Source: Bacteroidota bacterium
Lineage (GTDB): Bacteria; Bacteroidota; Bacteroidia; Flavobacteriales_D; Crocinitomicaceae
Assembly (NCBI GenBank): GCA_016866255.1
Contig: VGMY01000005.1
Span: 62,001-126,000, forward strand
Direction of reading: 5' to 3'
DNA length: 64,000 nt
The notes under the pieces were generated by a model that searched no databases, was not told the DNA's origin, and saw only the letters and a list, made by a program, of their open reading frames with translations. Below, in pieces: positions 9,173-16,342 of this stretch (the stretch's first letter is position 1; each line of letters starts with the position of its first letter). The translations under genes were made by a program, and so were the position numbers.

Positions 9173-9181
9173 CTGTAAAAT

Positions 9182-12100
9182 ATGTCTTCGATTCATTCAA
9201 ATATTTCTTACCTGAAACAAGAAATTCAGCGGTTCTTAGATAAATACTATTTAAACCAGGCTATTCGTGGTTTATTATTGTTTTTAGCGATGCTTTTTTT
9301 CTCCTATTTGGTTTTTTCGAGTTTATCTTATTTTTTTGAATTTAACCAAGTTATTCGATTCATTTTTCTTTGTCTGTTCATCTTTTCAAATTTCTTTGTA
9401 TTGGTGCGTTGGTTTTGCTATCCTTTCTTACAGTCGAAAGCGCTTTTAAAAAGGAAAACGGATCTTGAGGCGAGTTATGTTATTGGCCAAATGTTTCCTG
9501 AAATTGCCGATAAACTCACCAACACATTGCAGTTGCACGAAGGAGCCAATTCAGTAGGTGGGGACAAGGATTTATTAGCCGCTTCTATTGGACAAAAAAC
9601 GAAACAATTGAAGGTGTTTGATTTTACGGAAGCGATAGATATTAGGTTAAATAGAAAATACCTCAAATACACCCTTCCTTCTTTTTTGACAGTTCTCTTG
9701 TTATCCCTTTTTATTCCCGTAATCCTGACTCAAGGAGGGTATAAAATGGTCCGTTTCGATAAAGAATTTTTACCGTTTTTATTTAAATTGGAAGCTGGTA
9801 ATACCACAGTAGAGGAAGGATCAGATATACCTGTGCGCGTCTCATTAGTTGGAGAGAGAATTCCTGAAAAGGTCTATTTGGTAACTGATCAGGGAAAATT
9901 TTTAATGAATAGATCGTTGAAAAATACGTTTCATTTTTCCCTGTTAAAAGTTAAATTATCCAGTTCCTTTTATTTTGAGGCAAACGGTTATGAGAGTAAG
10001 TCTTACAAATATCGAGTTACAGGAAAAAACATACTTGGGAAACTGAACGTGTTAGCACAGTACCCCAAATACTTAAATAAAAAAGACGTTTTTATTCAAA
10101 ATCCTGGAGACATAACCATCCCTGAAGGAACCGCGCTTACTTGGAAAGGAAATACCATTAATACACAATCGGTGACGTTGAGTTTTTTACAAAAAGTTAC
10201 CCGTTACTCACAACAAGCGTTTTCATTTCATCACAGCGTAAAAAATGCAGGGGATTTAATGTTGGTAATGGTCAATAAATTCAATAACAGAATCGATTCT
10301 TCGAAATTACACATAGCTGTTATTAAGGACGAATACCCAAACATTTTATTAAATGAAATTTCCGATTCCATTCAAGAAGGGGTTAAATATTTCACAGGTC
10401 AGGTAAGCGATGACTATGGAATCTCTTCCTTGCGATTTACGTATACCATAACACGAAAAGGCAAAAATGTGAAAACGGTAAATTTACCGGTGATGTTCAT
10501 TCCGGGAACGAAGAGTTCGTATTCTTTTGCGGTTGATTTTCGTCGTGAATCGGTTCAATTAGAGGATAACATCGAATACTTTTTTACTGTTTCAGATAAC
10601 GATGGAGTAAATGGTAAAAAATCCACGCGAAGTTGTATGGGACAGTATAGCCTACCTAGCTTGCAAGAATTAAATCAAGAAAGGGAATTAGATCAAGAAA
10701 AAACGGCCAGGGATATTGAAAAAATCATGGAACAAACCAAATCGTTCGAACGTGCTGTTGAGAAATTGAAAAAAGACGTTACTAATACCAAATCCAAAGA
10801 ATGGAACAACAAGCAACAAATTCAACAGCTAAAAGAAGAACAACAACAGCTGAACAATGCATTGGAACGCATAAAAGAAGAACTACAACAATCGACGCAA
10901 GATAAAAACCAACTTTCGGAAATGGACCAAGAAATTCTTGAAAAACAAGAAATGATTCAGAAGTTGTTGGATCAAGTAATGGATGAAGAATTAAAGAAAT
11001 TGTTGGACGAAATAGAGAAAATGTTTAATGAACGAGCTGATGCTGAACTCAAAAAAGAATTAGATAAATTGGATCAATCTTCGGAAAATATGACCAAGCA
11101 ATTAGACAGGACTTTAGAAATGCTTAAAAGATTGCAGGTTAATGAGCGAATAGACGATTTAGAAAAAGAGCTAAAGGAAACAGCCAAAATGCAAGAAGAA
11201 GTAACAAAGCAGGTTGATGAAAAATCAGGCAATAAAGAAGAACTTCTCAAAAAACAACAAGACATTAAGGATCGGTTTGATGCCATTCAAGAAAAACTGG
11301 ATGCGATCAAAAAATTAAACCAAGAATTGATGGATCCCTTAAAATTAGACGATACCCAAGCGCTCGAGAAATCCATTGATAATCAATTAGATAATGCACA
11401 AAAAGAACTAAACGACAATAAAAAAAACAAAGCCAAAGAAGCTCAACAACAAGCCGGAGACCAAATGGAACAGTTGGCCGATCAGTTGGATAGACAACAA
11501 CAAGCAAGCAATCAGCAGCAGGCGGAGGAGGATATGGAAATGTTGCGCCAAATTTTAGAGAGTTTAATGGTGTTGAGTTTTGATCAAGAATCCTTGATTG
11601 AACAATTTAGCCGAGTTAAATTTTCCGATCCTAAATACCGCAAATTGGGGAGAGAACAATTGCGCATTAATAACGAAACAGCAACCGTACGCGACAGTTT
11701 GTTAGCCTTGGCCAAACGCCAACCCAAGGTGGCTAGTTTTATTGATAAAGAATTGAGCGATATTTCGTTTGCACAGTCAGCGTCGATTGAAGCCATTGAC
11801 GACCATCGTTTAGGAGAAATCGTGAACAACGAACAACAAGTGATGACGGCGTATAATAACTTGGCTTTGTTATTAAATGAAGCGCTGCAAGAAATGCAAT
11901 CACAATCGCAAAATAGTATGCCAAGTAGCGGTACCTGCAGTAAACCGGGAAAGGGAAAACCGAAACCGGGCAACATGTCTACCGGCGATATGAAAGAGAT
12001 GTTAAAGAAACAACTTGAGCGCCTTCAAAAAGGACAAAACCCCGGGGGAACCAAACCGGGAGACAAAGAAGGGAACAGTCCAGGAATGAAACCGGGGAAC

Positions 12101-12547
12101 CAAGGCATGAATATGTTGGGTTTGGGCAATAAGGAAATCGCTAAAATGGCGGCTGAACAAACAGCTATTCGCCAAAAATTAGAGCAATTGAAGAATGAAT
12201 TAAATAAGGATGGAAAAGGTGCTGGAAATCAATTAAACCCGCTGCTAAAAGAATTGGAACAACAAGAGAGGGATTTGATTAACCAAAAAATTAATCCAGA
12301 AACAGTTAAACGTCAGCAAAGCATTTTAACCCGCTTACTAGAACACGAAAAAGCTCAAATGGAAAGAGGTTATGAGGATCAAAGAGAATCCAAATCCGGG
12401 AAAGACCAGAATTTTAGTAACCTTATTGAATTAAAAGAGTATAAAAAACAGTCTTTTAAACAGATTGAAATGCTTAATATTGTTGATCCTTCATTCAATA
12501 TCTATTATAAAAGCAAGGCAGAGGGATATTTTAATTTAGTCGATTAA
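9182..12547 (+). CDS. DUF4175 family membrane protein with a very long glutamine-rich coiled coil
   Basis: 1121 residues. Two membrane spans at about residues 30-52 and 58-78 and a third at about 160-180 (LTVLLLSLFIPVIL) are followed by a beta-rich extracytoplasmic domain to about 500. A charged, Gln/Glu/Lys-rich coiled coil then runs to about 780, and a low-complexity linker with repeated KPG/GNxG units (for example KPGKGKPKPGN) to about 980, before a short helical tail. It matches the Bacteroidota DUF4175 type; function is unknown. It heads an operon with an RsbW-like ATPase, ybeY and mnmG. The coiled coil and linker suggest a scaffold spanning from the membrane. No enzymatic motif seen. 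Confidence 0.75.
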   Translation: MSSIHSNISYLKQEIQRFLDKYYLNQAIRGLLLFLAMLFFSYLVFSSLSYFFEFNQVIRFIFLCLFIFSNFFVLVRWFCYPFLQSKALLKRKTDLEASYVIGQMFPEIADKLTNTLQLHEGANSVGGDKDLLAASIGQKTKQLKVFDFTEAIDIRLNRKYLKYTLPSFLTVLLLSLFIPVILTQGGYKMVRFDKEFLPFLFKLEAGNTTVEEGSDIPVRVSLVGERIPEKVYLVTDQGKFLMNRSLKNTFHFSLLKVKLSSSFYFEANGYESKSYKYRVTGKNILGKLNVLAQYPKYLNKKDVFIQNPGDITIPEGTALTWKGNTINTQSVTLSFLQKVTRYSQQAFSFHHSVKNAGDLMLVMVNKFNNRIDSSKLHIAVIKDEYPNILLNEISDSIQEGVKYFTGQVSDDYGISSLRFTYTITRKGKNVKTVNLPVMFIPGTKSSYSFAVDFRRESVQLEDNIEYFFTVSDNDGVNGKKSTRSCMGQYSLPSLQELNQERELDQEKTARDIEKIMEQTKSFERAVEKLKKDVTNTKSKEWNNKQQIQQLKEEQQQLNNALERIKEELQQSTQDKNQLSEMDQEILEKQEMIQKLLDQVMDEELKKLLDEIEKMFNERADAELKKELDKLDQSSENMTKQLDRTLEMLKRLQVNERIDDLEKELKETAKMQEEVTKQVDEKSGNKEELLKKQQDIKDRFDAIQEKLDAIKKLNQELMDPLKLDDTQALEKSIDNQLDNAQKELNDNKKNKAKEAQQQAGDQMEQLADQLDRQQQASNQQQAEEDMEMLRQILESLMVLSFDQESLIEQFSRVKFSDPKYRKLGREQLRINNETATVRDSLLALAKRQPKVASFIDKELSDISFAQSASIEAIDDHRLGEIVNNEQQVMTAYNNLALLLNEALQEMQSQSQNSMPSSGTCSKPGKGKPKPGNMSTGDMKEMLKKQLERLQKGQNPGGTKPGDKEGNSPGMKPGNQGMNMLGLGNKEIAKMAAEQTAIRQKLEQLKNELNKDGKGAGNQLNPLLKELEQQERDLINQKINPETVKRQQSILTRLLEHEKAQMERGYEDQRESKSGKDQNFSNLIELKEYKKQSFKQIEMLNIVDPSFNIYYKSKAEGYFNLVD

Positions 12548-12557
12548 ACGAAGAATT

Positions 12558-12971
12558 ATGGATTTAAAATTAGCTTGCCTCTACGAAATTAAATTGCCAT
12601 CGAATCCGGCCTCTATTGCCGAAGTTGAGAATTTGATTGAAAGAACTTGCTCTGAATTAAAGGTAAACGAAGATTCATTTGGCAATATTTTAATTTCGGT
12701 AACCGAGGGGGTAAATAATGCTATATTACACGGAAACAAAGGGGATTTAGCAACCTTTGTGACTTTAAGTATCTTAAGCAATGATGCTTGGATTTGTTTT
12801 AGGGTACAAGATCAAGGTACGGGTTTTGATCCCGATTCAATACCGGATCCCACTGCACCAGAAAATTTGTTGAAAGAAAACGGAAGGGGTATTTTTTTAA
12901 TGAAGAGTTTATCGGATAATCTTGTTTTTGAAAAAAACGGCGCTTTGGTAAACATCTATTTTCGACGATGA
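12558..12971 (+). CDS. RsbW/SpoIIAB-like ATP-binding protein (HATPase_c, anti-sigma factor type)
   Basis: 137 residues forming a stand-alone GHKL ATPase domain. The N box is ISVTEGVNNAILHGN (about residues 46-60), the G1 box DQGTGFDPD (about 92-100) and the G2 box ENGRGIFLMKSL (about 113-124). In Firmicutes this fold phosphorylates an anti-sigma antagonist (STAS protein) or holds a sigma factor. No STAS protein or sigma factor is encoded nearby, so the partner is unknown. It starts 10 bases after the DUF4175 gene and overlaps ybeY by four bases, so the three are translationally linked. Confidence 0.8.
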   Translation: MDLKLACLYEIKLPSNPASIAEVENLIERTCSELKVNEDSFGNILISVTEGVNNAILHGNKGDLATFVTLSILSNDAWICFRVQDQGTGFDPDSIPDPTAPENLLKENGRGIFLMKSLSDNLVFEKNGALVNIYFRR

Positions 12972-13399
12972 TTTCTTTTTCTTTTTATTCGAAGGAATAT
13001 AAAGACCTGCCTTTGGACAATTTGTTAAACGTTTTACCTTCCTTAGTGCATGAAGAGGGTGGAGAAGTGGCAGCATTGTCGATCATCTTTTGTTCAGACG
13101 AAGAAATGTTAGAACTTAATCAACAACACTTAAAACACGATTATTATACAGATATTATCACGTTCGATTATTCTAACAAGGACTATATTTCAGGTGATTT
13201 ATTTGTTTCTATTGATAGGGTTTTGGATAACGCGGTTAGTTGGAAAACCACCTTTGAAGAGGAATTTCATCGGGTTGTTTTTCACGGGGTATTACATTTG
13301 ATGGGTTATCAGGATAAAGAGGATCATGAAATAGCGCTCATGAGGCAAAAAGAAAACTACTACTTAACAAAATTGTTTCACGTGAAACATGGAAGATAG
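12968..13399 (+). CDS. ybeY: Endoribonuclease YbeY, rRNA maturation factor
   Basis: 143 residues; a metal-dependent RNase acting in 16S rRNA 3' maturation and ribosome quality control. The zinc motif reads HGVLHLMGYQDKEDHE: the first two histidines are kept, but the third ligand of the classical HGxLHLxGYDH motif is replaced by Asp, with a His four residues later. From memory, GYxDK-type variants are common in Bacteroidota YbeY, so this is probably not inactivation. The start overlaps the upstream ATPase gene by four bases, and the stop TAG abuts the mnmG ATG directly. The codons for FHVKH contain a perfect parS palindrome. Confidence 0.92.
   Translation: MISFSFYSKEYKDLPLDNLLNVLPSLVHEEGGEVAALSIIFCSDEEMLELNQQHLKHDYYTDIITFDYSNKDYISGDLFVSIDRVLDNAVSWKTTFEEEFHRVVFHGVLHLMGYQDKEDHEIALMRQKENYYLTKLFHVKHGR
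13374..13389. other. parS: parS centromere-like site (ParB/Spo0J binding)
   Basis: TGTTTCACGTGAAACA is a perfect 16-bp palindrome identical to the widely conserved chromosomal parS consensus. It is embedded in the 3' end of ybeY, ten bases before mnmG. ParB loads at such sites, spreads, and with ParA and SMC segregates the origin region, so parS sites usually mark the neighbourhood of oriC. A 16-bp exact match is not expected by chance in 64 kb (about 1 in 70,000 with equal base frequencies). No parA or parB gene is in the window. Confidence 0.88.
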
Positions 13400-15268
13400 A
13401 TGCTGGGTACGTACGACATAATTGTGGTGGGAGCCGGACATGCGGGTTGCGAAGCCGCTTATGCTGCTGGAAAGATGGGCAGTAAAGTTTTGCTGATAAC
13501 CATGAACATGAACACCATCGCTCAAATGAGTTGTAATCCTGCTATGGGAGGCGTTGCGAAAGGGCAAATTGTTCGGGAGATAGACGCCTTAGGGGGGGGG
13601 TCGGGAATGGTTAGTGATAAAAGTGCATTACAATTTAGAATGCTTAATTGTTCTAAAGGTCCAGCGATGTGGTCACCGCGTACCCAAAACGACCGCATGA
13701 TGTTTGCCGCTGAATGGCGTGCCTTGTTGGAACAAAATCCTATGGTGGATTTTTGGCAAGATATGGGTGTTGGTATCATCGTTAAAGGCGGTTTAGCCGT
13801 TGGGGTGAAAACCAGTTTGGGAATTGATATTTACGCGAAAGCCATAGTGCTTACTAACGGTACTTTTTTAAACGGCATCATTCACCTTGGGGAAAAACAA
13901 TTTGGCGGAGGCAGAGCCGCCGAAAGGGCGGCTACGGGAATTACTGAAGATTTAGTAAAATTGGGTTTTGAAGCCGGACGAATGAAAACGGGGACCCCTC
14001 CAAGAGTGGATGGAAGGTCGCTGAATTACACGGTAATGGAGGCGCAACACGGCGATGAAAATCCAAGTAAGTTTAGTTTTTGGAGCACAACAGCGTTATC
14101 ACGGCAATTACCCTGTTATATTACCTACACCAATCCGCAAACCCACGATTTATTACGAAGTGGGTTTGACCGATCTCCCATGTTTAATGGGGCAATTCAA
14201 AGCATCGGTCCAAGATATTGTCCAAGTATCGAGGATAAAGTCAATCGGTTTGCTGAACGGGATCGGCATCAAATATTTGTCGAACCGGAAGGTTGGAATA
14301 CGGTGGAGATATACGTGAACGGGTTTAGTACGTCGTTGCCGGAAGATGTACAAGTAAAAGCAATTAAATCCATCCCTGGGTTTGAAAACGCAAAATTATT
14401 TCGTCCGGGCTATGCGATTGAGTACGATTATTTTCCTCCCACCCAACTTAAGCATACGCTGGAAACAAAAAGGATTGGGGGCTTATATTTTGCTGGGCAA
14501 ATTAATGGGACTACAGGTTATGAAGAGGCAGCCTGTCAAGGCTTAATGGCAGGAATTAATGCCCATTTGAAAATTCGAGAAAAGGAAGCTTTCATTCTTC
14601 AGCGAAGCGAAGCGTATATTGGGGTTTTAATCGACGATTTGGTCACCAAAGGAACCAAAGAACCTTATCGTATGTTCACCAGCAGAGCTGAGTACCGCAT
14701 TTTGTTAAGGCAAGATAATGCAGACCTCAGGTTATCGAAAAAAGGCGCGGAACTGGGTTTATTGAACGACGCGCAACGGCAGATGGTAGAGGCAAAAGAT
14801 GCGCGTATTGTTGAACTTAAAAAAGTACTACGGACCACAGGTATAACACCGAGTGAGATCAATGCGTCTTTGGAAAGGATTGATTCTTCCCCCATTCAAC
14901 AACAAATGAAAGGAGCTTCGCTCATTACACGTCCAGGGGTTAATTTAATTATGTTAGCCGAGTGCAATCGTGAAATTCAGGATTTTTTAACCGTACAAAA
15001 AGTGGAAGATGAGGTAAGGGTTCAAGCCGAAATTCAATTAAAATACGAGGGATATATTGATCGGGAAGAAGAAAATGCCGCTAAAATGTTGCGTCTGGAA
15101 AAAGTTGTGATTCCACAAGATTTGAATTACGGTCAGTTGAAAAGTCTTAGCAGTGAGGCGATTGAAAAACTCACGGAAATAAAACCTGTAACGATCGGAC
15201 AAGCTTCAAGAATTTCCGGGGTGTCTCCGAGCGACATTTCGGTTCTTTTGATCTATTTAGGTAGGTAA
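13400..15268 (+). CDS. mnmG: tRNA uridine 5-carboxymethylaminomethyl modification enzyme MnmG (GidA)
   Basis: FAD-dependent subunit of the MnmEG complex, which installs the cmnm5 group on wobble uridine-34 of several tRNAs. 622 residues, standard length. The FAD-binding [19 protein letters not shown] is at the N-terminus; [47 protein letters not shown] and [20 protein letters not shown] are MnmG signatures. Codons for Gly-Gly-Gly after DAL are GGG GGG GGG, giving a run of nine G (13592-13600), a slippage-prone tract. The ATG follows the ybeY stop without a gap. The partner mnmE is not in the window. Confidence 0.96.
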   Translation: MLGTYDIIVVGAGHAGCEAAYAAGKMGSKVLLITMNMNTIAQMSCNPAMGGVAKGQIVREIDALGGGSGMVSDKSALQFRMLNCSKGPAMWSPRTQNDRMMFAAEWRALLEQNPMVDFWQDMGVGIIVKGGLAVGVKTSLGIDIYAKAIVLTNGTFLNGIIHLGEKQFGGGRAAERAATGITEDLVKLGFEAGRMKTGTPPRVDGRSLNYTVMEAQHGDENPSKFSFWSTTALSRQLPCYITYTNPQTHDLLRSGFDRSPMFNGAIQSIGPRYCPSIEDKVNRFAERDRHQIFVEPEGWNTVEIYVNGFSTSLPEDVQVKAIKSIPGFENAKLFRPGYAIEYDYFPPTQLKHTLETKRIGGLYFAGQINGTTGYEEAACQGLMAGINAHLKIREKEAFILQRSEAYIGVLIDDLVTKGTKEPYRMFTSRAEYRILLRQDNADLRLSKKGAELGLLNDAQRQMVEAKDARIVELKKVLRTTGITPSEINASLERIDSSPIQQQMKGASLITRPGVNLIMLAECNREIQDFLTVQKVEDEVRVQAEIQLKYEGYIDREEENAAKMLRLEKVVIPQDLNYGQLKSLSSEAIEKLTEIKPVTIGQASRISGVSPSDISVLLIYLGR

Positions 15269-15376
15269 AATCGAAAATAAGTCGATTTAAACGCCTTGGG
15301 GCAGCCGGAAGATAAAAACACCTTAAGTTCATGCATTTCGTTGTTTTAAAGAGACTTATGGAGGTCGAATTTTTGG

Positions 15377-15384
15377 TATTTTTA
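15377..15384 (+). promoter_or_regulatory. -7-like box upstream of the D-2-hydroxyacid dehydrogenase
   Basis: TATTTTTA has one mismatch to TAnnTTTG and lies 13 bases before the ATG at 15398, in a 129-base spacer after mnmG. No -33 element is evident. Confidence 0.3.
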
Positions 15385-15397
15385 TACAAATTCAAAC

Positions 15398-16342
15398 ATG
15401 AAGGTTTTTTTTGTAGATAAGGTTCACCCCATTTTACAAGAGCGTTTGTTGAAGCGGGGTTTTGAGTGCATCGATGCTTGTTCGTTAAGTTTAGAACAAT
15501 TCAAAGCGCTAGGACCAGAAGTAAATGGGGTTGTGATCCGCGCAAGGTTTTTATTGAACGAGGATGTTTTGTCCTCTTTTTCCAATTTGAAGTTCATTGC
15601 ACGATCCGGATCCGGTTTAGAAAATATCGATCAAAAATATTGCCTTAAAAGGGGCATTGCTTTGTTTAATTCACCGGAAGGCAATCGAAACGCTGTTGCC
15701 GAACATGCATTAGGATTGCTTCTCGCTGTGATGAACAAATTTCCACAGGCCCAGGAACAAATTCGCGCAGGGCATTGGCGACGGGAAGAAAATCGAGGAG
15801 AGGAGTTAGGGGGAAAAACCGTTGGGATTGTTGGTTACGGTAACAACGGAAGGGCTTTTGCCAAATTGCTTAGAGGGTTTGATGTTAAAGTCCTGGTTTA
15901 CGACAAGTACCTGTCGGGCTTTGGGGACGCTCAGGTTCAAGAAAGTACCATGGAAGCCCTTCACGAACAAGCGGATGTTATTTCCCTTCATATTCCCCAA
16001 AATAAAGAAACCATCAATCTTGTGAACGAGGAGTTTATCCATAGATTTCGCAAACCGTTTTATTTATTGAACCTGTCACGCGGGAAAATTGTCTGCACCC
16101 AAGCGCTTGTGGAAGCTCTTAAAAACGGAAACATTAAGGCAGCCGGGTTGGATGTATTAGAATATGAATCCAAGGATTTTGAAAGCATGAGAAGCCATGA
16201 TTCTTCTGAGGTTTTTGATTATTTGGTGCAATCTAATCGGGTGATTCTTACTCCCCATGTAGGGGGGTGGACCCATGAAAGCTATTTCAAATTAAGTGCG
16301 GTATTAGCGGACAAAATTTTGGATCATTGCGAACCTTATTGA
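15398..16342 (+). CDS. D-2-hydroxyacid dehydrogenase (phosphoglycerate dehydrogenase-like)
   Basis: 314 residues. The NAD-binding Rossmann fold carries VGIVGYGNNGRAFAK (about residues 146-160). The three catalytic positions of the family are visible: Arg in RSGSGLENID, Glu near LDVLEYESKDFE, and His in ILTPHVGGWTHES. It most resembles short SerA-type enzymes without the C-terminal ACT domain, but substrate (3-phosphoglycerate, hydroxypyruvate or another 2-hydroxyacid) cannot be fixed from sequence alone. No serine-pathway partner gene is adjacent. Its last 7 bases overlap the convergent amidase gene. Confidence 0.85.
   Translation: MKVFFVDKVHPILQERLLKRGFECIDACSLSLEQFKALGPEVNGVVIRARFLLNEDVLSSFSNLKFIARSGSGLENIDQKYCLKRGIALFNSPEGNRNAVAEHALGLLLAVMNKFPQAQEQIRAGHWRREENRGEELGGKTVGIVGYGNNGRAFAKLLRGFDVKVLVYDKYLSGFGDAQVQESTMEALHEQADVISLHIPQNKETINLVNEEFIHRFRKPFYLLNLSRGKIVCTQALVEALKNGNIKAAGLDVLEYESKDFESMRSHDSSEVFDYLVQSNRVILTPHVGGWTHESYFKLSAVLADKILDHCEPY

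Noticed and set aside
11584-11976. 130-residue minus-strand ORF within DUF4175
   Set aside because: Long open antisense frame caused by biased codon use of the coiled coil; no promoter or family match.
9182-12547. Reading the KPG-rich linker as a collagen-like repeat domain
   Set aside because: Gly is not at every third position; it is a low-complexity linker.
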